Shown piece after piece: positions 31,614 through 43,713 of a DNA stretch of 64,000 nt (position 1 is the stretch's first letter; every line of letters begins with the position of its first letter). This DNA is from Labyrinthula sp. Ha. Lineage: Eukaryota > Sar > Bigyra > Labyrinthulida > Labyrinthulaceae. The stretch spans positions 1 to 64,000 of the forward strand of contig JAALGZ010000012.1 in the NCBI GenBank assembly GCA_015227615.1, given 5' to 3'. The notes under the pieces were generated by a model, which was given only the letters and a program-made list of their open reading frames with translations, did no database searches and was not told the origin of the DNA. The position numbers and the translations under genes were made by a program.

Positions 31614-33660
31614 TCTAAACTAATTATATACTATTCGGAAAAACATTTCTCGGAGTTCGGAAAACGCTTTCGTATTTCCGAAGATATTTGGTACTTAACA
31701 GCACTTACGTTAGTAATTGGAAATCGGAGGTATTATAATCGTGAATTACTGCTGGGATCGACAATGTATGAAATATATGACTTGTTATTATTATCAAACT
31801 AATACAAACTCTTTAGCTTATATCAGGACTAGGAGCATATAAATTGGAAAGATCTTGTTTCTTTTCGGAAGAGCCATCTCTATTTTCCGACATGAATTTA
31901 TGAGGAAGATGCTCATATTTGAATGTACTGCAAGAATTCATTTGTTCGGTTGATATACAATCATTGAGATATTATTTCCCACGTTCTGGGTTGGAATTTT
32001 GGCCAGACCTTTTGTATCTAAAAGTAAAGAAAGAGTTTGGTTTGGGAACTTGGGGAAAAGGTAATAAATTTCCGATCATTGACGGTGATCCAAATATCTT
32101 AGTGTTATTTTTGTTACAGTGGATAACTTTTCCCATACAGGAACTAAGATCCCATACATTCTCAATAGATCTTAATAATCATTATAGTCATGTCTATGAC
32201 TCTTCATGGCATAACCCCCTAAACCTCTTTTTCTACACGCATGTTTCTTCTTCTGATTATCTGTTTCGTTGATTGGTTATCTTGATTTTGATGAATCATA
32301 AAGGCTAAGTGAATATTCCATGATTCGAACATTTATTGCCTATACTTGAGTGTGATAATATGTTTCAGGTGTTTTGAGTCCCCAGACGAGAAAATATTAT
32401 TAGGAACCTTTCCCAGTCTTTTGGTTAACAGAAATATTTCAGAGCAATGGCACAGAAGCCTCCCTCAATTTATTTTCATTGGTTTTCAGAGTAGTTACTG
32501 TGGTATGCTTATGTTACATGCAATATTGAAACAGAAATAACTCAGCCGATAATCTTGACCTCCAATCGATGGTCTTAAATTTGCAGTAATATATATGTTC
32601 TAGGTTGTGTCGTTAGAAACCGCTAAAGGAGATGTTAGAGACAAGTTTCTTCTACCGCACATTTATGGAATTTCCCCCCTAAAAATCCGTACGTTGACTG
32701 TTTATATGTTTGCTCTTGTCCTCCTTTTTCTTTGGTTTACTAACTCAAATGAGAAAGGCTTAGGCTATGTCTCAATACTAGGTGTGATCAGATGGAGTGT
32801 ACAGGGATCAAGTATAAACATCTTAACTATGAAAAATACACATTCCACAAATGACCAGCGTTGGCAATGTTCACGTGATTGTCATTGCGGTGTTGATGTA
32901 ACATTACTCGGTCCTACAAATTTCAAGAAAGTTTTCTAACGGAAGAAAATAAGAGCTAAAGGTCTTGCAATATTTCGTATACCCGTTTGCATAAGACAGG
33001 AATATTCTCCTCGCTTCTTTCGCTTACCTTTGGTTCAATCGATTTCGCCCAGAAGTATTTCTTGTTCCGTGTATCTTCAAGTATTGCTGCTTTTTTACAA
33101 GGGGACGATAGCCAAATAGAGCAAGAAATAATACTTTCATATTTACTCTGATTTATAATGGTACCCCTACCCTATAACAAGCCTTTAATGTGCATAGTGT
33201 TTGTGACTCAACCCGAAGCTGCTAAGTCCGTTGCCAACTCTTCTTGTTCATACTAGGAAAAACAATCCTGAGTCAAGCATTCCTTCGATGACAACAGTAT
33301 TATTTCAAAACAATGAGCAATGTTTTCCAAGCTCGATCCCAATATTAAAAAAGCCGGGAATGCCTAGTCGATTCAATATTGTGCCAACAGTAACGACGAA
33401 AAATCAATTACTTTTTTTTAAGAATTGTCCTCTTTATTAATCTTATAAACTATTCAAAAATATATATTCTAGCACAATAGCCATATATATATATTATAGA
33501 AATACAATACATACATAGAGCACCTTATCACACTGCAGTATATCCAAGTGAAGAATAGGTAATTACCATGCATAAAAAAAGTCTCTTCACAAACATATCG
33601 CACTAATTTTCTGTATGATACTAACTAGGCAAAATAACTGATACTATTTCTATTCCTTAT
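31614..33660. other. Gene-poor region upstream of A'
   Basis: Mirror of 1-2047. Short plus-strand frames (31919-32272, 32346-32540, 32607-32939, 33231-33440) exist; three share a frame but stops separate them and no splice sites are evident. Confidence 0.4.
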
Positions 33661-36600
33661 TGATTCGTAGAAACTTCTGCATATAAGAAAATCAGAAGTA
33701 ATTATACCTTAGTTAAGAAATTAAACATTTCGAAAAATATGCTATTACCTATATCAGTGTTATCTTGTAATCTTTATAACAGGGTGCAGAAACCAAGAAG
33801 TAAATGCTTGTCACCATCCTGACTTGAGGTTTTACTCAAGTAAGATGGATACCGACTTTTAACTGGATATATGGGTAAAATTTGTATTGTTGACTTTAAG
33901 TAAAACATAAAACCTCCATCTTCTCTAGTAACTGTAATGCTACCTGAGACATGAGTTAATGTTTATCTTTTGTCAATTGTTATTTTATTAAAATTCCTAT
34001 TTAAAAAAATCGGTTAGTTTTTCTAGTTTTCTTTTGAAACAATATCTAGAACTTGTTAATGAAATGTTCGGTCAGAGTCCTGGTACATCTTGCACCCCAT
34101 TCCCTCTCTAAGTGGAATAGATATTTGTTACAGAAATTATTCTTTACTCAGTCTTTGTATTCTACTTAATATTCCTCTTATTTTGAGTTAATAGATCGGA
34201 CCACATTTCAAAACCGATGTTTCACCAACCACAATTCTGGAGTTCCCATGAGTATTAAAACTAAAAAAACACATCTGCTAAAGTTAATGAACTTTGTTCT
34301 GGTGTCATGGAGTTACACCTGAATCCAAACCTTTTAAGACATTTATGGGAGAATATAATTATAACAGATGATAGCATTTAGTAAAACAAATTTTAAGAAG
34401 GAAACATTTTTTTGCAAACCATTTTTAAATATAGAAGTAGTGCTTAGCGAGTTTAATAACCCCAAATTGATCAAAACCCCATTCTTCGATATGAGCTAAT
34501 CGTTTGAGATCTGTTATTGAATTCTTGACTACAAATTCGATAAATAAAATCTTGAAATCTTAAAGTAAACCATGCAACTGCATCTCTCATAAGATGATTT
34601 TTAACCACACACACATGGATTTCTATGTTTAATTAATCAAACCAATCAATGTTAACCATGTGCATACTCAGTGAATGCTTTGAGTTATTAAAAAATGAGA
34701 TTAACACGGTAAACGAGGATCAAGATCAAACTTAGTACGTCAATTTATCAAAACTACATCACATAAAAAAGTATCTAAGATATCATTTGGGTCTTATACT
34801 TTCTAGGAACCTTATGTGTGTCTGGGAAATAACAAAACATCCCAGACAACATCTTTTTGCGACATGAAATGGTATCTTGTGTCACCTATGTTTTATACTT
34901 ATCAAATTATATATATCATATGGATACTTTCAGTTAGTCAAGGTATTCCAATGTAATTTACATGGTTGCCCTGTATTTGTTTGAACTGTGGATGCATATA
35001 ACTAGTGGTACATATATGTACAATCTTTGAAATAATTAGTATGTTTCCTTAGAGTAGATTATAAGAACCTTTACATTATTTAAGTATTTTAAGAAAACAA
35101 CTTTCCTGCTCAAACGTCTAATTTATTCTTACATAATGAGGTGTATAAAAAACTTGATAGAAAAGTACAATGGGATGGCATGGTGATGGCTCAACCACGG
35201 TTATAGAGAATAATGGTAAACTTTTCTAATTGTTTTCGACGAATCTTACTCTGCATGAAAACCGTCTTTAACTAATCAAGAGTATTTTCAGGATGATTTC
35301 ATGGAAAAAGTTCAGATACACGAAAAAAGAAGTCAAAGAATTAACATATCCTAGTCAATGAGCTTCATTAGATCACTTGCATGCGATTATTCTTGCTCTG
35401 CGAGGGAATTTAGGCTATTGACAGTTTGCAATTAACTTCAAATATCATATACAAAGCCTGTCTACCTATTAAAAAGTAATGTACACTTATTCTTAAGGAT
35501 ACTTAACAGGAAGTAATCTATCACTTCATATTATTAAAGTTTATGGCTATGATAAAAGATATTTTAAGAAGAAACTTCTATTGGTATTACACGAATCTTA
35601 ACCAATTACCAAGCCACTTCTGTAGGTTATAGATTATGGATGACACTTATAGCATTCTGATATTTATCACTAATAGCCTGGGTATTTTTTGTAAATTTAG
35701 GAATAAAACTGTGGCAAATAAAGGAAATCATTTGCATTATAATGAAATATTGTTTTATATCTAAGGATGATATTCAGACCCAAGTATAGCAAATTGCACT
35801 TGTTCACAAGATGCAATGAGAAACACCACCAACTATATACTGAATCGCTTCTGAGCATAGCTACCACACTATTTTTGTTTTTCTTTCTGAATTCGTCAAG
35901 ATATTTATATATCTAAGATATCGTGAACGCATGTTTTAATTTTCGTAGATTAAGTTAACCTACTTAACACATTAGTAGGATATTAATTTTTTTGATTAAA
36001 TACATTCTACAATCAATTTCTTTGGTACACCGTGTCTTGGCAAACTGGTTTTGTTATTTTCTCTCAGTAAGAGACATTTGAAGAAAGTGTAGGTTTTCCG
36101 TAGAGGCTCTTGTGTGGTTTTGCTTCTTTCTTAGTTTTATAAAAAAGATTTCTTGAATATGTAGTTTTTTAACATAACAAGAAATTTGGAGTAGAATTTA
36201 CTCAACAGTATCTGTGGCCTATTCCTTATAATAACTTAGCAACTATTGTGTTATTTAGCTAACGAAGACTGAATACCCTGTAGTATCAGAATTCCATTAT
36301 AGTAGATTTAAATTATATTTTTACATTTACACTTCGAATTGCTTATCATGTACAGCTGCTGTGTTAGTGTATATACGCCTCGACAATTTTGTATTTTTGT
36401 CTTATTACTATTAAAGGTATTAACCAGCATTTTGTTTACCTTAATGTGTTTAAATAAGGAGAGATTTGAACCAACTTGAAGTATCAATACCCTAAATGGA
36501 ATTTTTAAATACGGTGTTGTTAATCTATGTTACGGTTTAGACTTCGGCATTAGTTATATGTGCAGAAGACATACTTTTTGCATAGATGTGGTAGACTGTT

Positions 36601-38349
36601 GGTCACTAAAATATATACATAGCAGGTTAAAATCGTCAGCTACAAAATTTAGTATCCAAAAGATACAGTTGTTCATGAAGTCGTATCTTTAACATCAATG
36701 TATTGGCTTCTGGGTACTTTAATAACAACAGCAGGAACGCTGATTAAACATCAAAACCCCTCCTAACAAATCATCCACCTTGGCCAAATCAAGGTTACCC
36801 CTTTAACTTAATAAATTTATATTTAACTTTACGGAATATAGCGTATTACACATTTAATAAAATTTAAAAGAGGCTAATCACTATTCTATGGAGTAAAAAT
36901 GTTTACATCTTTTTGTGATTGCTTTGTGTGCGCTGGAGCGTATCATTTACCTTAGCGCAACATCAAAAATTTTATAAAGATATATCACAATGGGTATAGT
37001 GTATTAGTAGGTACTAATGATCAAGTCATTAAGTCTTATGGTCTATATATTTTCATTTCCCACTTTAATTGTGTTCATTATTACTGCTGGACTGAAGTGT
37101 TAGATTTGCCGTTAAGGTATTCGATTTTTCGACAAGTTACTTCACGATTTTATTTGATTTAAGAACCATACAGTTAAGAATTCCTTAAGAGACAATTATT
37201 TCAAACACTTCTAGGTAATTTAAGTCACTACTTAGATTTATTGTTGCTGATCACATTACAAGCTTAGAAATGCATTCACCAGTTAGCAGAACCAAGCAAA
37301 AGGTTTTCTTTAAGAGTATTCAGCTAGCTCAATCAAATAAGACAATAAATACAGAACTTTCGATTAAAAAATTAGTGTTTTGGGAAATCATACTGGATGT
37401 TCCTGGAATTCTTCATAATATCAAATGTGAACAGAAAAGCTAAACCCAGAGACTTCTAGTGAACAAGAAATAACACATGATGGCATATATCAGTGAAACA
37501 CTGTTTGAACAAACTTTTTAAATGACTACTTAGGCTTATCTAATTATTTCTTGAGTAATTTATACTCTCCACACCCGAAGAATTAATGTAATATGCGCAA
37601 CTTCTACTACTTGGAAAACAGTAATAGTGAAGCATGGGTTTAAAACACCATCACATTATCAGATTATATTATAAATTAAATACTGATAGAGAAAAAGTGA
37701 GCGCAAGAAGAACGAGTTCAGCAGATGTAACGATAACATAATCTTTGCTTGATACACTCACAGCTTGGTAAATTGTTCTTTGGAATAATATCAGTACCGT
37801 TAGAGAAACTATGTTGAACTAGTGAGTATTCTAGAGGGGACATTACCCTACCTTCTTGGAGAACGTAAAATATATAGAACAATTACAGATTTGTTCTCGG
37901 ATGTACTACCATTACCTAAAGACCAAAAAAACTATTATAAACATATTCAAAACAACTTTTGTGTCTCTCTTTACAAGACATAAACTTTATATTTTCTCAC
38001 GAATACTTTCCAGCCCATTAGTCCACCCCAAGAAACTAGTATCACCATTAAGTTAAGAAAAAGCTATCAAATACTCTTCTAACAAAGCATTCATTATCAG
38101 AGCTCTCCATAAAAGATTCACAGTGAACTAAGAAATATATTCTCTCCATTTATATTGATTAAGAAGTAATTTACGAACCTACATCTTTCTGTTTCTTTAG
38201 AATACATTATATTCTTATTAAGAAAATTTAGCTGTATATCTGAGTTTTTAACGCGACGCCGCGTTTACAAATAATTTTAAGAAAGAAAAACTTCGAACAG
38301 CAAAGATTATCCTTTTAAAACTTGTTTTTAGCTTTCTAAACTTAATAAG
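33661..38349. other. 4.7-kb region without recognisable gene
   Basis: AT-rich, with no frame worth reporting apart from a 66-codon one at 37856-38056 without motifs. A GC-rich hairpin lies at its end (38251-38266). Confidence 0.5.
38251..38266. other. GC-rich hairpin AACGCG-ACGC-CGCGTT
   Basis: A six-base perfect stem with a four-base loop, conspicuous in AT-rich DNA, about 110 bp upstream of the broken gene at 38374. It is not found upstream of the mirror copy. Function unknown. Confidence 0.3.
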
Positions 38350-38373
38350 TTGCATAGTTAAAGCATACTCAAA

Positions 38374-39297
38374 ATGTCGTGGTATACTGTTGACAACAGA
38401 TAAACCTTTTCAAAGAGACACAAGAGAGCAGTATTTATTTCCTCAGTTAAAGAATTTGAAACTTCAGAATTTATAATATTGACTCTGTACACTATGGTTG
38501 ATACTGGGAAGAAAATTAGACTAAATTTTCTTTGTGAAGAGCTTGAATATCTCACAAAGGTAAGAGTAGTAGAGTTCTGTGTCGAAACTAGCTCACAAGA
38601 TCTCTAACTCTTGCTAAAAGCGATACAAAAAAACTTGACTTCAAAAGTAGGCTCAATATCATTTGATTCTTTTATATTTGGATGTTCAACTAAACTTGAT
38701 CTTGGTTATTTATTTACATACATTGCTGATAAAATAAAACCCGGAGAACTCATTATTACCGGGAAGTCAGCATATTTGCTGGATCAGACAAAAGCAGCTA
38801 TGAAATTGGCGAAAACAAAAAGACTCGCTGAGATATTATTTTCTATGCGAAAGATCAGTTTCCCTTCAATTATGCTTCCAGTATTGTGCAAACAAGTGTC
38901 TGATGTTAATGACATTTCTTTTGTCTTGAGTAGTTTAACACTTATTGTTACTGATTCAAAAAGTTATACTTTTCAAACTCTTTTCAATCTTTGTTTTGTA
39001 AATGGGTTAAAAAAACTGAGTCGAGCTATAATTCTGGATAAAAAAACTTATTGCACAATAATCTCCGCCCTTTTATATATGTTTTAATGAAGTTGCTTGA
39101 TAGTTTGCAGCCTAGTAAACATTTGAATCTCTGGTCAGTTCAGGTACACAAATTTCCTGGAATAATTTCTCGTTATTTATTTAACTTTTTTCTTGGGTCT
39201 ACTGCTCAAGTTAAGAAAGCTTCAATCAAGTTTAGTGACCACCCTAGGGAAAATACCGATGCATTCAAACAAAAAGTAGATGCTTTGTTTAACACTT
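38374..39297 (+). pseudogene. Unknown 331-residue protein gene, broken copy
   Basis: Homologous to the intact gene at 58772-59767. It has in-frame TAA at codon 10 and another near 38607, a one-base loss in a poly-A run near 39040 (seven A instead of eight), and a 3' end replaced by an LTR fragment. The first about 170 bp are strongly diverged from the intact copy but the rest is almost identical, which suggests a gene-conversion tract starting near 38545. Confidence 0.8.
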
Positions 39298-39392
39298 GTG
39301 TGAGTTCTTGTAATTCGTATAGTTTGTTTTTATGACTTGTGCCGTTTAACCACTAGAGTATGTAGATAATAGAGTTGTGATGAAAATATCCT
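39298..39392 (+). repeat. LTR fragment of element 1-like family
   Basis: The sequence TGTGAGTTCTTGTAATTCG and the following GACTTGTGCCGTTTAA resemble the first about 95 bp of the element 1 LTR (TGTAAGTTCTTGTAATTTA). It starts directly inside the coding region of the broken gene and ends where the gene's 3' flank resumes. The gene's last about 80 bp are missing. Confidence 0.65.
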
Positions 39393-39519
39393 TACATTAT
39401 TGAATATTTGGCTTCCTGGATTTACTTTCTTTCCAAATATTTGTCACGTCAGCACATCAGTTAATCTTCAACCTGTTTACACAACTAATAAAACTGCACT
39501 GTGACAAATTCCTACCTTA

Positions 39520-39726
39520 TTGGGTATTTTCGTGTTTAAATGTTACGAATTAAGCATCTCTGCAGGCTCTTATATCTGTGTAGATAGCTGGCGGTTAGAC
39601 CCAGGAGTTTGTCCGTTTGGGACAAACTGCAATGCCCAATGTCCACAAGATACACCAGGGAAGAAATATTGGCCTAAACGGGCAATTTTAAACGATAGAG
39701 AAATTGCAGTTCATATATTAAAATAA
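39520..39726 (+). CDS. Small Cys-rich conserved ORF or exon, left copy
   Basis: Encodes about 53 residues after a CTGCAG that could be a 3' splice site, with SYICVDSWRLDPGVCPFGTN and four Cys residues (pattern C-x10-C-x5-C-x3-C), ending HILK. There is no ATG near the start; the open frame begins at TTG. It differs from the mirror copy by one residue (Leu/Val before NDRE). Position, 32 bp upstream of the GRDP start, suggests an exon of an upstream gene or of a GRDP isoform. I do not recognise the family. Confidence 0.35.
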   Translation: MGIFVFKCYELSISAGSYICVDSWRLDPGVCPFGTNCNAQCPQDTPGKKYWPKRAILNDREIAVHILK

Positions 39727-39757
39727 ATAAAAAATAAATAAAAACTAAATTCAAAAT

Positions 39758-41316
39758 ATGTAATATTTTCCTTCTGATGATAAGTTGCTAAAACTAGCTA
39801 AAGATCAAGTTGAGTTTTTAGGAAAATGTCATATTGGATTTGTAAAGTTGGCAAAGGAGAGAAATGCTGGGAATAAGGGAGATCCCAAACTTCACACTTT
39901 GGACGATCCAGAGTGGTCGATGTATAGATACGTGAAGCTTTGGATGCCATTGGTATTGAATAATGGATTGGAGAGAACCGAATCTCTTGGTCAGAAGTTG
40001 GTTGCACCTTTGGATATTGCTTGGTTATGGCATGTTCATAGATTAGTTCCAAAGTCTTATCTTGCATTCTGTAGAAACTTAGTAAAAAATACTGGGGAAG
40101 AAAAACTGAGTAATGAAAAAGTATTGAGTTTATTTGAAAATGGAAGTGAAATGCTAGATCTATGTGAAGAAGGAGATTCAAAATCGAATTTTACTCAACA
40201 AGTTTGGGAAAAAATGTTTCCTGACACTGACCTATTTCAAATGAAGAGAAAAAATTCAGTAAAAGAAGAGTTACTGGTTCTCAATAATATGCAAAAGAGA
40301 ATCTTGAGTTCTTGTGAATCACAAAGAAGTTTCTTGTATCAAATTTTTCGTCCACTTTTTAGAAAATCAGAAGTTATGCGTTCTGCATATGATGATTATT
40401 TTAAATTTATGTTGTTGATTGCAGATAGAAAATCAAATTTCACTGTTCCAAGATATGATATAGATTTAATGTGGCACTCACATATGACTGGATCTCCTTT
40501 AAGTTACTACAAAAGTACAGTTGGAATAGTTGGTTTTCATGTTTCTCATGATGATACTGAAGAAGATAGAAATGAAGGATCAAAGTTATTTAATTCCTTC
40601 AATAATACAGTAAAAAACTGGAAAGAAAAGTATGGTGAGAATTATGAGAAACCAGGAAGAGGATATTTAGGAGAAACTCCAAAAGAGTTTTATTTACCAA
40701 GTGAACATGAATATGAAACTATTTCTTTAGTTCCTAGAGATGTTTTTCAACCGCAGAATATTTCAGTGAATGTTCTAAAAGATTCAAAAGAAGATGAAGA
40801 TAAGAAACGTTCTGAAGAAGATATAAGAATTAAAGCTAAGGATTTAAAAACAGGCGAAAGTACTACACCAGGATGGGTATTGATCGCTGCTACAAGAAGA
40901 AAGTGTTTTTGAAGAAGAGTATGTATTTTGTTTAGTCTTTTAACTTTAGGTGGTTTTGCCTCCCTTGGGTAAACAAGACTATGTATACTGAATACCAAAA
41001 TATACAGTTATATATCGCTCATTAGAGAAAAGCTAAGGAAATCTCTAAGACGTTTCCCATATCTAACTATTTATTTTATAGGAAACAGAAAGAATATGAG
41101 TATTACAAAGAACCTGGTGGATTAGCTGCAAAGACGATTAAGTTCAAGCAGAACACATACAGTAAAAGAAAGAATAGAGGTGTTGGAGTCAGCGAATATA
41201 TCGGTGCACTATGTGGAACTGTGACTAAATCAGGTGAACCCTCTAGTGGTGCTGCTTGGTGTTTTAGTGATTGCCGTGCAGGTGGTGGTGCGGGTGGTGG
41301 ATGTGGAGGGGGTTAA
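39758..41316 (+). pseudogene. GRDP (DUF1399-like) gene, broken copy
   Basis: The mirror gene 57015-58403 is intact. Here codon 2 is TAA (39761-39763, GAA in the mirror copy), and a 184-bp solo copia LTR (40904-41087) splits the 3' part. Between these lesions the frame stays open and almost identical to the intact copy up to about 40755, including IAWLWHVHRLVP and IDLMWHSHM motifs. After the LTR the gene resumes as EYYKEPGGL and ends in a short Gly/Ala/Cys tail that is much more diverged than the 5' part. Confidence 0.85.
40904..41087 (-). repeat. Solo Ty1/copia LTR with GAAAG duplication
   Basis: 184 bp, TGTTT...AAACA ended, reverse orientation, same family as 23245-23426. It is flanked by direct repeats GAAAG at 40899-40903 and 41088-41092, a perfect five-base target duplication. 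It lies inside GRDP coding sequence. Confidence 0.92.
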
Positions 41317-41711
41317 GAGTTGTTAAACTAGGGGTTGAACATAGAAAAGAGGAGTTATCTTATCTCTTAAGTTTATTTCGTTTCTCATTTTACAAGTCAT
41401 TATTCCAGGCCACTTTGCAATAACACTTTCATTTTTTAAGATATGGAGTATTTCGTTGAGTTATCTTTCTCATACTTGAACCCAGTGATATTATAGTATT
41501 GCATCATTCGTTTTTCTTCGTTTTCTTGAAGATTGCGAATAAACGGATCTATGTAATTATTTCAATATCTGCAAAATCCTTACACTCGGAGAATTTGCGC
41601 ACAAAGTCGGAAAAATGAAGGACATTAACTGTGTATTATACAGCGTAAGGAGAGACATTCAGATGGGAAGTGTACTTCAACTTTTGGAAACCTCAACGTT
41701 GAAATTTTTGA

Positions 41712-42992
41712 ATGGGTTCTAGAATATCAAAGAACAAGAAAATCAACAAAGAAACAAATCAAATCCAGCAAAATAAGGAGGAAAGCGTTGAAAAACAAGT
41801 TCAGAAAACTAAAGAAGGCAAAGAACCACCGAAAATGACTATGAAAAACTTGGTCCAGGTATTCTCTGAAAAAGATGGGAAAGTATTCTCCACCGTTGCA
41901 CTGAAAGAAGTTGATGAGCTAACTGCCGAAAGCTTAAAAGAAGATGAAGTTTTAGTTGAGATACTTGCGCAACCAATAAACCCCACTGATATTGCTTCGT
42001 TTAATCCTTTTGGAGGAAGTAAAGAATACAAACAAGGTGAAAATAGTGTATACCAGGAAATCCTTCCAGCTGCTACAGAAGCTTATAAATCCAAAGTAGG
42101 AACTTCAACAAGTATTGGATCAGAAGCTTGTGGAAAGGTTATTGCAACTGGAAGTAATGCAAAAGAACTTCAAGATAAAATAGTTTCTCTTTTTGGTTTT
42201 CCAGTGGCTGGATTTGGACAAAAGAAAATTGCTCACAAAATGGCCTGTTTTGTTCACAATGATGGAGTTAATGTTCGTCATGCAGCTGCTGCACTTGTGA
42301 ATCCTTTGACTGTAGTCTCTTTTCTGGAGCAAGCCAAAGCTGATGGACACTCTGCTATGGTTCATACTGCAGCAGCTTCTAATCTTGGAAAGATGTTGGT
42401 TAAATACTGCAAGATGGAAAACTTTCCGCTTGTTTGTGTTGTTCGAAAAGATGCGCAAGTTAAAGAACTGAAAGATCTAGGTGCTGAATATGTCTTAAAT
42501 TCTGCAAGTCCAAGTTTTCAAAAAGAACTTTTTGAAGCTCTTGTTAAAACAAAAGCAACCTGTTGTTTTGATGCTATTGGAGGTGGAACTCTTGGAGGAC
42601 AAATTTTAACTCAGATGGAGAAAGCTATCTTAGCAAATATGGGAGAGAAAGAAAGAGCGGCAGCCGGAAAATATGGATCAAATGTGAAGAAGTCTTTGTA
42701 CGTTTATGGTGCGCTTGATTTCAATGATATTAGGATTCCTAGGAGTGTTGGGATGAAATATAGTGTAGAAGGATTTCTATTGTTTCAATGGTTTGGACCA
42801 TTAAGTGCAGAAGAAAAAGCAAAACAGTTTAAAAAAGTAGCTGATAATATATCAACTGTATTCAAGAGTGAGTACGGTGTTGAATTAGGATATGAAGATT
42901 TTGTGAAGTTGGAGAACTATAAAAACTGTGTAGAACAGAAATCCAATAGTAAAGTCCTGTTGCTACCAAATGGAGCAGAGGCATTAAATTAA
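41712..42992 (+). CDS. MDR-family oxidoreductase, copy D
   Basis: 426 residues, intact and the longest copy. The leader MGSRISKNKK keeps Gly2 and Ser6 of an N-myristoylation signal and is followed by a longer Lys/Gln/Glu-rich stretch before MTMKNLV. GroES-like domain and Rossmann motif HTAAASNLGKM are intact. It has a four-residue insertion (EKER, near residue 312) shared with E but not A or C. The stretch QWFGPLSAEEKAKQFKKV is identical to A. Upstream DNA lacks the A/C promoter block, so regulation may differ. Confidence 0.87.
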   Translation: MGSRISKNKKINKETNQIQQNKEESVEKQVQKTKEGKEPPKMTMKNLVQVFSEKDGKVFSTVALKEVDELTAESLKEDEVLVEILAQPINPTDIASFNPFGGSKEYKQGENSVYQEILPAATEAYKSKVGTSTSIGSEACGKVIATGSNAKELQDKIVSLFGFPVAGFGQKKIAHKMACFVHNDGVNVRHAAAALVNPLTVVSFLEQAKADGHSAMVHTAAASNLGKMLVKYCKMENFPLVCVVRKDAQVKELKDLGAEYVLNSASPSFQKELFEALVKTKATCCFDAIGGGTLGGQILTQMEKAILANMGEKERAAAGKYGSNVKKSLYVYGALDFNDIRIPRSVGMKYSVEGFLLFQWFGPLSAEEKAKQFKKVADNISTVFKSEYGVELGYEDFVKLENYKNCVEQKSNSKVLLLPNGAEALN

Positions 42993-43712
42993 ACGTGTTT
43001 AGGAGTTTAAGTAGGTTTTTCCTTATCTTGATTGTTTTTCTTTATACTATGGTTTAGATTTTCACTTCTAAACAAGAAAGGAAATGTGCCGAAAGGCAAA
43101 CAATGTCTGTATCAATAGACTACCTGTCAGTAGGTCTACGCGCTGATAGCGTGAGGAATAAAATAATGAAAAAGATGGGCAGATAATAACTTTAGATTTT
43201 GTTTTGTTAGAGGATAGTAGATCACATAGGTCGATGTTTAGCGAACCGAAGTTAGAGACATTCACCAACGTCAAAGCCCCATTTGTGTGAGTGCCAAGTC
43301 TAGTATCTTGTTATTATCTGGTATTTAATATATATGGCATAGATATTTTCTTAAGGAGTTAGATTACCCATTATTATTTTAAGGTACAAAATAAGTATTA
43401 ACCTCGTCCTCTATCAACCAAATTGCTCAACAAGCAGAAATCAAGTTAAAATTTAGAGTTCTCTATAATGAAATAACGATCTACTTGATATCTAAGCACA
43501 TAAACAAGTAAAATATAAGTGTTAGTGAGGGAATTAAAAACTTAATAATAGTAAGAAAGGAAAAGAAGTGAGTAGTTCAAGCTAAAACGCTAAAATTCTT
43601 CAGTTAGCCCATTAAAGTAGTTTTATTCAAACAATTAATAGGATAAGAGACCTCTTATATCATTATGAACAAGTTTCTTTTCTAGGTGCTGACTTCAGTT
43701 GCTTTGTCCCTT
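42993..43712. other. Spacer between MDR D and element 2
   Basis: No gene seen. The last five bases (CCCTT, 43708-43712) are the left copy of element 2's target duplication. Confidence 0.5.
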
Positions 43713-43713
43713 G

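Larger units (their letters stand above)
23427..33660 (-). repeat. Right arm of giant inverted repeat 1
   Basis: Inverted copy of 1-20216, without the internal part of element 1 and without the 691-bp insertion, and with a 157-bp tandem duplication. It carries C', the solo LTR, B' and A' in mirror order. Base 33660 pairs with base 1 of the window. Confidence 0.95.
38350..42992 (+). repeat. Left arm of inverted duplication 2
   Basis: Same gene order as 55329-59785 but inverted: unknown gene, small Cys-rich ORF, GRDP, MDR. Positions 39520-40800 pair with the right arm at a sum of 98161. Similarity is uneven: near identical from about 38545 to 40800 (apart from the LTR fragment), clearly diverged before and after. 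Confidence 0.85.

Noticed and set aside
31919-33440. Four minus/plus strand small frames in both arms as exons of one gene
   Set aside because: They recur only because the arms are duplicated, one is interrupted in one arm, and no consistent donor/acceptor sites join them.
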